Shown here: piece by piece, positions 11,294 through 22,267 of the stretch | Layout: each line of letters opens with the position of its first letter | Numbering within the stretch: the stretch's first letter is position 1 | Assembly (NCBI GenBank): GCA_009363875.1 | Contig: CM018697.1 | Location: 53,833,484 to 53,897,483, forward strand | Reading direction: 5' to 3' | Length of the DNA stretch: 64,000 bases | Source: Mikania micrantha | Lineage: Eukaryota; Streptophyta; Magnoliopsida; Asterales; Asteraceae | Position numbers and translations under genes: made by a program | Notes under the pieces: model-generated | Databases searched by the model: none | What the model saw: the letters and a program-made list of their open reading frames with translations, nothing else | What the model was told of the DNA's origin: nothing

Positions 11294-11843
11294 TGTTGAT
11301 TTGAAGAATTGATCACGAAATCGTACGATTCGATCATAAACGTGCGGATTCCGTTTATAACTAGATTTGGATCAAAAAGAACATTGTAATAAATCATGAA
11401 TCTGCATTCTTCATTAACATTCAAGTGTTTACAATGAATCAAACGTGAAATACAAGACACTTCAATACAGAAAAACACTAAGATGAATAGAATTTCATGA
11501 TGATCTTCAAGTCTTGTTATTGATTCTTGAGAGAGAATTGTTGCTTTCTATGTGTGGAAATATGAGCTCCAAGCTTATCAAAATGAAGTAGAAACACCAT
11601 ATATAGGTTTCTAGATCAAAGGTCCATAGGTTCGGCCCATAGATTTGGCCCATTTTTGAACTATCATTTTACATGAACCTATGATAAGGTTCGTGAAACC
11701 TCACACCAACAGAACCTTAAACCATGTGAGCTGAACCCTTTGACACCTGACTTTTCTAATCATATACAACAGACTATGATTTCATTTACAACAAGCGAGG
11801 TTCACACAGTATATGCAGCTTTCACACAGAAAATGCATCAACA
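11294..11843 (-). mobile_element. Copia C LTR, second copy (3' LTR)
   Basis: 550 bp with the same TGTTGA...TCAACA ends, visibly more diverged from the copies at 8584 and 40901 than those are from each other. It interrupts the accessory ORF at its left edge. The next bases on the right (ACTCCCCCTTGAACC) are the polypurine tract, so it is a 3' LTR of a minus-strand element. Confidence 0.82.
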
Positions 11844-13321
11844 TACTCCCCCTTGAACCTTGCTGTTGTATATGCTCAAACTTTGTGTGCATCGGGGAAC
11901 AAATATGCATCAACATACTCCCCCTACAACCTTGCTATCTACATACTCCCCTTCAGTTGTAGCTGTTGTATCAAATGTTGTTGTATAGACTACATCAATC
12001 TCTTTGTTTCTAATTCATTCTCTCTATCTCTATCTCAATCTAATGTCTTCCTTTTTCCAAGATTCGTATGCTGAGAACCGCAGTGACATCTGCAACACAC
12101 AGATCTTCATATTGTAATCATACTGCAGCATTACTTTTTGATTGTTAATGAGATTTATTTAGTCGATGCACATGCCTAGGAGGATTGCCAGTATATGGGT
12201 CCACTTTAAGTCTTATCACTTGTTGTGAATTTGAATTAATGAAAACCATTCCCAAAAATTTGTGTTCCCCCACTTACTTGAACACATCCCCGCTTCGTGA
12301 AACATCAACCAATAGCGATGCCATTGTAAATTATAAGTTCAAGTTCTTGCTTAGTTTGATCATGCTAAAATAAAGCAGAATATCTTTTGTGAAATAACAA
12401 AGTGTAAAATAAAACAGAATGTTCAAAATCCGGTAACAAGATTGATACTTCTGTGTGCGCAGATGAAACCAGGATATTGAACCAAAAAATAACTTAAGTT
12501 TAAAACTAGCAATCAGATCGATACTTCTGTATACACATAGAATGCCCAAGTTTTAAACAAACCGAGAAAATAAAGCAGAATGTCCAAAACACAACAATCC
12601 GGTCAATATATAAGTATGCAAAGAGAATATCCATGTTTTGAATTAAAATAAAAGAAACACATGATCAAACTATTATATGTGCTAATACAATTTGCAATCA
12701 CTGAGGCAAATGACCACACACTCAGGACAAATATCGAACACTGTGTTCTAAATACGGTGTCCCACAAAGAATGATTATGGCTTTAGTCTACAGAAATCAC
12801 AATTTAGTGAAAGACCTACCAACATATCATATGGAGTGCATTGTGATCGCTTTGTATTTGATATTGTATGATAGAAGTAAGCATCAGAATGTTACAATGT
12901 ACAATCATATGTCAAAGGTCGGATTAATTTCTCAATTTTCTAATTTTATATTGTTCTTTATTTTTTTTAAAATTTTACTCCCCCTAAAATGCTAAAAATT
13001 AAAATCTTTTTAATTTTTAGAATTTTATACGTACACAGAAAAATCAAAATTCCCGGAAAATTGACAACCGATGTGATTTACTATCTTTGTGAAACATTAT
13101 GTTCAATGTAACTTGAAAATATCAAGAGAATGTGACAATGTAAATCCAAACATGTCAAGTTCTCCAGAGTAATATGACAGTTGAAAGATTAGAACGATTT
13201 TACCAAATACACATCAGGAAGTTCCATTATCAATGAGCTCTCCTCCAATTGATAGGTCCTCTTGAAATCTTCATGCATACACACACAAACCATTAGATAG
13301 CTTTGAAACTTCGTTTTTATT
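11844..13321 (-). mobile_element. Copia C internal 3' region (second copy)
   Basis: PPT at the left edge, a repeat of the LTR-start/PPT string near 11906-11922, and an internal purine tract (minus TTTAGGGGGAGTAAA) at 12975-12989. No gag-pol frame is visible. The small frames at 11853-12074 and 12771-12995 have no recognisable family. The region ends where gypsy A begins at 13322; the continuation is most simply the gag region at 37925. Confidence 0.55.
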
Positions 13322-13604
13322 TGTAACATCAGTGCCGGACGCGTGCCGGAACCGTGATCGTAACAGTAAACATGTACAGTGATTCAGGTACACATTTCGT
13401 TAAACTATGTTTAGACTATTTATACATTTGATTAGCATGAAACTAATATACGATTGTCTGAATTTGACTGAAACCTTAGGGTTTAACAGTCTGAAACATG
13501 TCAGACAACACAGTGTTGAAACACAAATACATGATGTGATAATTGTTTGCATAAACGTATGTGAGGATAAACAAAACGAAACTATAACGGTTATTGTTAC
13601 AGAA

Positions 13605-13680
13605 TGCTAAACCGACGAGTTATTCGTATAGGTGACGATCTATACTAATGATTCTGATAGTTTAACGTTCTGAAATAAGG
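13605..13680 (+). promoter_or_regulatory. U3 dyad element of LTR A
   Basis: ATTCGTATA at 13622-13630 and the near-mirror TATACTAAT enclose GGTGACGATC. Outside this, CAGAATGCTAAAC and GTTTAACGTTCTG form a second imperfect inverted repeat. The arrangement recurs in LTR E (perfect 9-bp arms) and LTR B (7-bp arms). TGACG is a known bZIP (TGA-factor) core, so a promoter element is plausible but untested. Confidence 0.5.
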
Positions 13681-14135
13681 ACTTAACAGTAGCAAACAAG
13701 AATCAGAAAGCCAAACCATCGACGTGTTCGTTCGAATGACGATTCGAACGAATACGCGCGATGGTGACGCGATCTGATGAAACGATTACGAAAACGAATA
13801 ACGATACGAACGATAATAATTTTAAGGAATATTATATTTCTTATTTTACAATTTTGAAACTCATCATAAAATAAAATAAACTAAACTATTTTATAAATCG
13901 CGAAACAAACAAACGAACCGTGAAAGTCAATGAAACGCGTAAAAACAATTTAATTCGAAAGATTAATTAACTAAACGATATTTAAAATAATTTCTAGTAA
14001 TAAATAATATTCGAATCGTTAAAATAAATTCATTTTATTTTATTTACAAAATAAGCGCGTAGCGTGCCGGATACGCGACGAAAACGCGAACCGAGCAACC
14101 GAAACAAACCCGAACACGCGGGGAACCACTCGGGG

Positions 14136-14142
14136 TATAAAA
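14136..14142 (+). promoter_or_regulatory. TATA box of LTR A (5' copy)
   Basis: TATAAAA within CGGGGTATAAAAACCC, followed about 40 nt later by a TC-rich tract typical of plant core promoters and leaders. The duplicate is at about 34680-34686 in the 3' LTR. Confidence 0.75.
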
Positions 14143-15760
14143 ACCCATTTATTATCTTCATCTTCTTCATTCTAGCAAGAAATCCTCTCTCTCTCACTCT
14201 AAATCCCGGTTTTCACGTTTTCCATTAGAAATCACCATTAAAACACCCATAACTTCTTCATTCCTTAACCAAATCGCACATATAATATATCGAAACGACC
14301 GTATCGACGAGGGGAAGCTGAAAGTACAGGTGATCGGAGCTAGTTCGAAGTATTTTGGCTGGAATCTTAGAGAGAAGTTGCTGCTGGAAGTTGGTTTCAC
14401 CATTGTTGCAGGTACGAATCTTAAACCGGTTTTTATCACCTTAAATCTGTTAGATGGCGAACAAAATCGACTTTAGGACTTGGGGAACATGTAAATTCGA
14501 AGTTTGGATGGGTGGGGATGGGCTGAAAATCATTGCAACTGGGAATCGAAGCATGAAACCCCACGAAACTAGAACCGACAAGCTGGGAAAAACTGGGCAG
14601 CCTGTTCGTTGAGATTTTTAGGATCGATAGACCACCTGGGGGCCTGGGTTGGGACTCATTGGTATTAAAAGATGAATGACAAGGAGATTGGGATCACTGA
14701 CAATCGAAATTTAAGCCAAAAATCAATTAAGAAAACGAAATGGAAGTGATTAATGTTGACCGATCTTGGGCTGGAAATTTGTTTATATTAGATGAGCTGC
14801 TAGTTGATAATACAAAGTCAGAACCTTCTATATTAATTCTTGGAATTAATACAACTATATGGAACCTAAACTTACTGATAATTTTCGAAATTTAAGCCAT
14901 GTGAAGTTGGGATATAGTCATCGATTGGGTGGGGTCACAACCCATCAATATTGCTAAAATATGTCCTATGCACACACGACTAGTGAGACAATGCTGTAAC
15001 CACAAAGAATTAAGATTGAAAAACATGAACAAGGGATGGAAGCAAATTTCATTTTATAAAAGAATATTAGGGTAGTCATGCAAATGATAATAATTAGTTT
15101 AAAAATTAAGTGGTTAAGTGCAATAAGTAAACAAACTCCACATAAACCATCCTAAAACGTGAACCTATTACTTGTGTTAACACATTAGAATGGTGAATAC
15201 CATTTTAAATTAGCATAAGTAATGTACCCTAATTTTAACTTTAAAAAAAAAAAAAAAAACTTAAGTCTTAATAGTTAGAAAATATTATGGTTTTCAAAAC
15301 AATACAATGTGTCAAGGTTATAATTCAAGTCCAAAACCTATGAACAAGAATAGAATATATTAATAATTAACCTAGAATGGGTTAAGTATTAGTGTATTAC
15401 ACTGCAAGGAGACTAAGACTAAACAAACAACAATACTTATAAGTGTTAACCCACTTTAGGGTTAACTCACAAATAAATAATTATACTTATAAGTTACAAA
15501 CAATTTGGAATCAAACACAGGGTCGTGAATACAATCTCAAGAACAAGTGAGCGCGTGCATTCTGTGATTTCTTAGTCAACCACTTCAACAACAAGGTGAG
15601 TTCATTGTCCCCTTTCAAATTTATTTGTTTTACTTCGGGACTGAGAAGCATGTTAAACATTTTTATTGAGATGTTATATAATGCTTTAAAAATAAACATG
15701 ATTACTTATGATCGAAACCTTTACTTTAAGCTTGATGCTTAAAATCAATTGTTGGTTACT

Positions 15761-16097
15761 TGATACAATTACATTAGACTTGATTCTATTACATGAGACT
15801 AAATGCTATTACATGAGACTTGAATTAATTACATGAGACTTGATTCAATTACATGAGACTAAATGCTATTACATGAGACTTGATTCAATTACATGAGACT
15901 TGATACAATTACATGAGACTAAATGCTATTACATGAGACTTGATTCAATTACATGAGACTTGATACAATTACATGAGACTAAATGCTATTACATGAGACT
16001 TGATTCAATTACATGAGACTTGATACTATTACATGAGACTTGATTCAATTACATGAGACTTGATACTATTACATGAGACTTGATACTATTACATGAG
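15761..16097 (+). repeat. 20-bp tandem repeat, about 17 units, in LTR A
   Basis: Units of 20 bp with the constant part TTACATGAGACT and a variable hexamer (TGATTC, AAATGC or TGATAC) repeat about 17 times, partly in a higher-order three-unit pattern. The same array is at about 36302-36638 in the 3' LTR, in step with LTR duplication. It lies inside the putative intron. Confidence 0.95.
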
Positions 16098-16154
16098 ATA
16101 TGATGTTTGGAAACGATTACTTGCTCCTAGGCCATCATACATGTATCTATCCAT

Positions 16155-16665
16155 AGTCTACGTAATTGCTAGACGTCTGGTATTCCAGAGCTTGTAACTA
16201 GGGGGTGAGATACATGTAATAACATATACATAATGATACTCAGCTATTACCTGGTTATAAGGGACATGTAATTGCTAAACGTCTGGTATTCCAGAGCTTT
16301 TGTCGGCTTATATGAGGTATGTAAAGGCTAAACATGAAAGTATCGATTCTAAGCTATTACCTGGTTATAAGGGACACGTAATTGCTAAACGTCTAGTATT
16401 CCAGAGCTTGTGTCGGCTTATATGAGGTATGTAAAGGCTAAACATAAACGTAACGTTACGGGGCTATTACCTGGTTATAAGGGACATGTAATTGCTAAAC
16501 GTCTGGTATTCCAGAGCTTTTGTCGGCTTATAAGAGGTATGTAAAGGCTAAACATGAACCTATTGAATGCTAAGCTATTATCTATATAAGAGACATGTAA
16601 TTGCTAAACTTCTGGTATTCCAGAGCTTTTGTTTGCTTATAGTAGATATGTAATTGCTAAACTAT
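16155..16665 (+). repeat. Five ~110-bp repeats with a small hairpin in LTR A
   Basis: TAATTGCTA starts at 16163, 16269, 16379, 16489 and 16598 (spacing 106-110), with a partial sixth at 16651. The five main units contain TCTGGTATTCCAGA (arm slightly varied in some units), a 5-bp stem with a four-base loop, followed by a CTTATATGAGGTATG segment. The array is duplicated in the 3' LTR near 36700-37205. Confidence 0.9.
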
Positions 16666-17383
16666 GTGTGTATGAATCTATGATGCTTGATAAACATGAT
16701 GCGAAACTAACACTTATGAATACAAAAGACATGAAAACTTTGAAACAGATAACCAAAGCTTTGATGAGGATTGTATGGATTGGTAGGTAAAATGCTTAAT
16801 TATTATTAATAACAATGTCATATCCGGGTTAGTATGTGGTGGGATGTTGGCTAGGGCTTGTTCCCTTACATATGCCCTATATATAAGCATACCGATTTGG
16901 ATATTACAGGTGGAGTTAATAAGGTTAAGGTTTTACCGAAAGAGGTTTGTGAAACTATTTTAAACTTATAAACTTTATGAACTCACCAACCGTTGTGTTG
17001 ACTTGATCTTTTTACATGCTTTCTCAGGTGAAGAACAGGTTTAAGCATAAGCTCTTGGATTTACATACTAGGATGCCCAGATAGAGGACCTAGTAGACTT
17101 TTGGAAAAGTACATCTTTTGTTGATGATACATATTACTTTTGATATCTTGTACATATACATTATTCTTTTGATTAGGTTTACTTAGTTAAATTGCAGAAC
17201 ATTGCTATTGTAATTTAACTTTGTAATCCTATATATCATTTGATTGTGCTTTAGATATTCTTAAACGTTGATGCTATGTAAACAATCTGATCATCACGAT
17301 TATCAACCACGATATCACGCCCCGGGAGCCTTCCGCCCGGCGGGGACTCCGATCCAACCCCACCGGCTCGGGGTGTGACAGAT

Positions 17384-17395
17384 TGGTATCAGAGC
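17384..17395 (+). other. Primer-binding site of gypsy A
   Basis: TGGTATCAGAGC, complementary to the 3' end of plant initiator methionine tRNA, lies three bases after the LTR end GTGTGACA. This is where minus-strand DNA synthesis would start. Confidence 0.9.
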
Positions 17396-17550
17396 TCAAG
17401 GTTATAGAGAATATTAGGTCATTTACTTAAACGGTTTGGCCTAGACTATAACTTAGGGACCTTCATATAGAGAACATAGGATTTAAGCTTGCATTGTGTC
17501 TTCTATATTCGATCATTACTTTAACTGATATTCTTTCGAGTATAAGCAGA

Positions 17551-18342
17551 ATGTCATCAAGAAGACAACCATCACCGCTTTCTCCTACACTAGATACGGA
17601 TCCATCAGTCGTTGCACTCGCAACCCTAGTCACTGAACTGATGATGACGGTTCTCCCTGGAATCATCACTCAAGTCATAAACGGGGATGAGAACACTCGA
17701 AGTTTCCCGAGAACGATCACGAGAACTGGAGGATTAGTGCAAGGAGAAACTAGCAAGAAACGAAAACGGTGTCGTCCTAGGAAATCAAGAGATCCCGTAA
17801 TCTACACTGAGGTCATTCCCCTTCGCCAAATGGCCGTTACTTCTGAGTCAGAGAGTTGTAAGCGTTATGCTGGAAAAAGCCCCCTTTGCGTTAGTTGTCA
17901 CTATCACCACCGTGCTGAAATCTCATGCAAGCAATGCACCCATTGTGGTCAAACTAACCATTGGGATCATAAATGCAAATCTTCGATGGAATTAGTATGC
18001 AAACAGAATACTAGCAAATTTCCTTTGTGTGCCACGTGCAGTCTTCATCATGCTGAGGATAAACTGTGCAAACATTGCCTGAATTGCGGGAGGAAGGGAC
18101 ACTGGAGTCGTGACTGTAATAATCCCCCGACTCATAACCAGAACCCTGGAAACACTACATATCCCCTTCCTCGACACAGCAAGGACTGCTATGTGTGCGG
18201 AATGTCTGAACACTTTGCACGAGACTGCCCAGTAAGGATATCTTCAGCAGGTACTGTGCGTTCTGAGAAGATGGTTACTTTACCAGTTTCTGATGCAAAT
18301 TTGGATTGGAATGATCCCTCAGGTATGCGAACTTTATCATGA
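17551..18342 (+). CDS. Capsid-less gag-like protein with duplicated zinc-finger block (gypsy A)
   Basis: An intact 263-residue frame from ATG 17551, about 155 nt past the PBS. The start MSSRRQPSP matches the N-terminus of B's Gag (MPPRRQPP), so I prefer it over the upstream in-frame ATG at 17494. After about 60 N-terminal residues and a basic KKRKRCRPRKSR stretch, the capsid domain seen in B is absent. Two tandem blocks follow, PLCVSCHYHH...CTHCGQTNHWDHKC and PLCATCSLHH...CLNCGRKGHWSRDC, then a last knuckle CYVCGMSEHFARDC, giving three complete CCHC knuckles. B has one copy of the PLC-x2-C-x2-HH block. The domain make-up predicts nucleic-acid binding, probably nucleocapsid-like. It could assist packaging of A's RNA into B-type particles, but that is inference. 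It stays open while A's pol remnant is broken. Confidence 0.7.
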   Translation: MSSRRQPSPLSPTLDTDPSVVALATLVTELMMTVLPGIITQVINGDENTRSFPRTITRTGGLVQGETSKKRKRCRPRKSRDPVIYTEVIPLRQMAVTSESESCKRYAGKSPLCVSCHYHHRAEISCKQCTHCGQTNHWDHKCKSSMELVCKQNTSKFPLCATCSLHHAEDKLCKHCLNCGRKGHWSRDCNNPPTHNQNPGNTTYPLPRHSKDCYVCGMSEHFARDCPVRISSAGTVRSEKMVTLPVSDANLDWNDPSGMRTLS

Positions 18343-19257
18343 CACGATGAATTACTTATTGAGGTGTTAATTAGAAACGCATGTTCTGTTGTGACTTTAG
18401 AAACAATAAATCTAAGGAATCTGTAAGCAAACTCATTGCCAATAAGATAATCGGAATTGTAACATAAGAAATCCTTAGGTCAAATAAGCATTAAATAATT
18501 AAATAAGATAGGGTAATTTTTGATTATAGTTTAATAACTATAATCAGAAAGAGGATCTTATTTGATTAGAACCCTACAACTTGTAGAAAGTCAAAGTGCT
18601 AAAACTATTGTGTAAGCTGTCACTTTTCACCTAGAACTGATATAACTTGAATTACATAATTTGGAAAACTTCAGTTATAAGATATTAAGGAAAGGATGAA
18701 TGTTAAGACTATACTGAAATCATAGTTAAACTAGATAAGTAGACCGGGAGAACCAGTTACGAATACAAGACAAAGATATGCCAAGGATGGGTACTGGTAT
18801 GTGATATGCCTTAACCCGTAAGTGCTTGTTTCATTTTGATATTAGTAGGCGCAAGGAAATTATCCTGTTCCTATCAATATAACCATCTAGATATTTCATG
18901 GAAGCCTAGAAATTCTGTCATGTGATAGAAATAATGGTGAAATCCTTAGTCAAGGTAGGTAACATACTTAGGACACCACAACTAACATTAAAGTTGTGTA
19001 ACACTTGATGCTCATAACATCAATTAGTTTGGGAACAATAAGGTGTTAGAATTGTGCAGAGATTTCGCGAAGCATAGCAATAAGACGAGCAAAACTCTGA
19101 AGCAATACTTGATAAACCATATTTAGGGCAATAACATTGGGAGACAAAAACAAAATACATCTGACTTATGATGAATAGGTCAACATAAAAGACTCGTTGT
19201 AAGTGGGATCAGATGGCATAAATAACATAGAACTAAGCATGATGCGATTGGGAGGAT
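18343..19257 (+). other. Non-coding stretch replacing protease and RT in gypsy A
   Basis: About 900 bp without a frame or a protease or RT motif in any frame I could follow. It stands where an autonomous relative such as B has about 2.7 kb of protease-RT sequence. Its origin is unknown. Confidence 0.5.
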
Positions 19258-20868
19258 AGATCACAAAAGTCTGCAACACATATTTTATCAGAAGGAACTC
19301 AACATGAGACAGAGGCGTTGGGTTGAGCTTCTAAATGATTACGACTGTGTAATCAAATATCATCCGGGCAAGGCAAACGTTGTAGCGGATGCCTTGAGTC
19401 GGAAGGAACGGGTCAAACCCTTGCGCGTCAGAGCAATGGGGATGACTGTGCAGACAAGCTTACACGACCACATTATGCAAGCACAACAAGAAGCGATTGA
19501 ACGAGGAAACTTGAAGGAAGACTTAGATTGTGGAGTGGAGAAACATTTGGAAACAAAACCTGATGGACTTGTTTACTTCAAGAATCGTATCTGGATTCCT
19601 GCAGTAGATGAGTTAAGGAAACTTATTTTTGATGAGGCACACAAAAACCAAGTACTCTGTGCATCCCGGTGCTGATAAATGTACCAAGATTTAAGTGCAT
19701 TTAATTGGTGGCCGGGCATGAAGAAAGACATAGCTGAATATGTTGGTCGATGCCTTACGTGTGCTAAGGTGAAGGCAGAACACCAGAAACTGTCAGGTTT
19801 ACTGGAACAGCCTGAAATTCCCCTTTGGCAGTGGGAACAAATAGCTATGGACTTTGTTACCAAGGTACCCCGCATTTCCAGTAGACATGATACCATCTGG
19901 ATTATCGTTGATCGATTAACCAAGTCTGCTCATTTCTTGCCAATGCGAGAAACTTACACGATGGATAAACTAGCAAAGCTTTACATCGATGAGATAGTGG
20001 TACGCCATGGTGTGCCATTGTCTATCATTTCAGATCGTGATAGCAGATTTACATCAAGGTTCTGGCAATCATTGCAGAAATCTCTAGGGACGCAACTAAA
20101 CTTGATTACAGCTTATCATCCACAAACGGATGGTCAAAGCGAACGTACTATTCAAACCCTGGAGGACATGTTAAGAACTTGTATTCTAGACTTTGGTGGT
20201 AATTGGGATTCTCATTTGCCACTAATCGAGTTCTCCTACAACAACAGTTATCACAGCAGCATCGGTTGTGCACCATTTGAGGCACTTTATGGTCGAAAAT
20301 GTCGGTCACCGATCTGTTGGTCGGAAGTGGGAGATAATCGAATAACGGGGCCAGAACTCATCCAAGAAACTGCAGATCAAAATTGCTCAGATACAACAAA
20401 GGCTACAAGCAACACGAAGTAGACAAAAGAGCTATGCCGATAAACGGCGCAAGCCATTGGAATCCCAAGTAGGAGACCGTGTCATGTTGAAGGTTTCCCC
20501 ATGGAATGGCGTAGTTTGATTCGCAAAGAAAGACAAACTAACACCACGATATGTGGGACCGTTCGAAATCATCGAACGTATTGGTCCTGTAGCATACAGA
20601 CTGAGCTTACTAGATGAACTTAGTGGTGTACATGACGTGTTTCATGTCTCCAACTTGAAGAAATGCCTTGCTGATGAAACTCTCATCATACCAATTGAAG
20701 AGATTCAATTGGATGAACACTTACGTTTAGTTGAAGAACCATTGGAGATCATGGATCGCAAAGTCAAGCAACTGAGACGAAGTCGTATTCCTATTGTTAA
20801 AGTTCGTTGGAACTCAAAGTGCGGACCTGAGTTTACTTGGGAACGTGAAGATCACATGAGAAACAAGT
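19258..20868 (+). pseudogene. Gypsy A pol remnant: RNase H tail, integrase, chromodomain
   Basis: Coding begins at DHKSLQHIF of RNase H and continues MRQRRWVELLNDYDCVIKYH, DALSRKERVKPLRVRAMG, then integrase. A frameshift at about 19655-19680 destroys the His-His part of the HHCC finger. The core keeps D (MDFVTKVP), D (IISDRDSRFTS) and E (QTDGQSERTIQTLE). A second frameshift near 20380, a stop near 20518, then VGPFEIIERIGPVAYRL and the start of the chromodomain (EEPLEIMDRKVKQLRRSRI, EFTWEREDHM). Element B interrupts the chromodomain at 20868; the last 17 codons resume at 33781 and end at 33831. The frame breaks leave no working integrase. Confidence 0.88.
20864..20868. repeat. Target-site duplication of B, left copy (CAAGT)
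   Basis: CAAGT immediately before the TGTCACACC end of B. The matching copy is 33780-33784 immediately after its TGTTACA end. Five bases is the usual gypsy duplication length. The duplicated bases are part of A's chromodomain codons. Confidence 0.97.
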
Positions 20869-21340
20869 TGTCACACCCCGAGCCGGCGGGGTAGGATCGA
20901 GTTTCCCCGACGGGCGGAAGGTTCCCGGGGCGCGATATCGTGAGTGATAATCAGGAGTGATCAGATTGTTACATTGCACATGATATAAATGAGAAAATGC
21001 TAATTAAAATAGAATTACAAAGTTAAATTACAGCAGTAACGTTTATAATTTAACAATGTAAATCTATTGTAAAACATCAATAAATGACTATCTTGTATTT
21101 ACACAAGATATGCAAAATAATTTATATCATGATGTCTTCAAAAGTATGCAGGTCCAAAATACTAGTCTTCTATCTGAAGTCCTAGTCCAAAAGAAATGAC
21201 TTCCTAATTGACCTGTTCGTCACCTGAGAAGTCATGCAAAAATAAAGGTCAACACATGGTTGGTGAGTTCATATAGTTTAGTATTTGAAAATGATTTGAA
21301 AACGATTTGAACATGATTTGAAAATGATTTGAAACCTCCT

Positions 21341-21725
21341 TTGGTAAAGACCCTAACCTCATTAACTCCACATGTATCATCCAGATCGGTATGCTTATGT
21401 ATAGGGCATACCCCTGAGTCGAGGCTACAACCCCGCCCAGACGCCATCCCACCACATACTAATCCGCATAGGACATTGTTGTTAATGATAATTAAGCATC
21501 TTTACCTATCACACACTATTGTCACAATGACTCAAATGTTCTCACAAAACCTTTGTTTAACCCCCGGGTAACAACCTTAATCTCATTAACATCACATGTA
21601 TCATCCAGATCGGTATGCTTATGTATAGGGCATAACCCTGAGTCGAGGCTACAACCCCGCCCAGACGCCATCCCACCACATACTAATCCGCATAGGACAT
21701 TGTTGTTAATGATAATTAAGCATTT
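21341..21725 (-). repeat. Tandemly duplicated U5 block in LTR B
   Basis: A block of about 165 bp (CTCATTAACnnCACATGTATC, the hairpin with GGTATGC and GCATACC arms, AGACGCCATCCCACC, GATAATTAAGCAT) occurs at about 21358-21507 and again at about 21577-21726, offset 219 bp. LTRs A, E, K and H have one copy. The 5' LTR of B carries the same duplication near 30253-30621, so it predates this insertion. Confidence 0.9.
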
Positions 21726-22267
21726 TACCCCTACCTTAACCCAATGATTCGTCAGTCCTTTGTTCCTGTAAATACAACAATTTGGAATCTATGTTGATTC
21801 CTTAAGTTCATCACAATAGTGATTAACCACACAATTGTATAAACAGTTATAAATGCTTAATTTAAACAAGTAAATAAACATTTAATAAAATCTAAGTCCT
21901 TATGATTGGGGCCTATGGTCATACTCGAGTAGACTAGTCTGTCAATCTAGGTACTTAGTAGTTAGGGAAACTGTAAATATCCTCAAACATACGACCTACA
22001 AGTCAAACGGTCTAGCTAGGACTTCTTGAAATGCAGGATTTTATGTTTCGTCAATGTTTTTGGCGTATGCTATCTCTGATATTTCCCAGATTTTCCCTTA
22101 AAAATGTTTGTCTGATTTTGTCACAAGATGTACCTGATGTGTTGATCGTAGAATACAAGATTCATTGATCGGTTGTACACTTGATTAATTGTTCAACAAA
22201 CACTTGGTTTGTAAAACATTGAATGTTGTCTTTGCAAAGATTGTTTTGTTGATGTCTTGATGTCCCA

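Larger units (their letters stand above)
15596..17027 (+). other. Putative leader intron in 5' LTR of A
   Basis: A near-consensus 5' splice site, AAG|GTGAGT, at 15596 and a strong 3' site, TTTCTCAG|GTGA, ending at 17027 bound 1432 nt. A branch-point-like TGTTGAC lies about 25 nt before the AG. The 11 nt GGTGAGTTCAT at the donor (15595-15605) are perfectly complementary to ATGAACTCACC at 16977-16987, 40 nt before the 3' site. The duplicate in the 3' LTR is 36140-37571. The same module occurs in LTRs B, E and G. Splicing itself is inferred. Confidence 0.5.
13322..17380 (+). mobile_element. 5' LTR of gypsy A
   Basis: 4059 bp. Features in order: U3 with the GGTGACGAT dyad (about 13600-13680), TATA box (14136), CT-rich initiator region (14180-14205), putative leader intron (15596-17027) with 20-bp and 110-bp tandem arrays inside, U5 hairpin (16870-16892), and a GC-rich end (17320-17375) where CCCCGGGAGCC can fold on GGCTCGGGG next to the PBS. 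It carries no protein. The short frames at 13407-13610, 14194-14439 and 15511-15699 recur in the other LTR only because the LTRs are duplicates. Confidence 0.92.

Noticed and set aside
14194..14439. 81-residue frame opposite the LTR A leader (also at 34738-34983)
   Set aside because: Antisense to the transcribed leader, no recognisable family, duplicated with the LTR.
15761..16097. Evenly spaced 20-bp units looking like a CRISPR array
   Set aside because: Units are directly adjacent with no unique spacers, the array is duplicated in both LTRs, and the genome is a plant.
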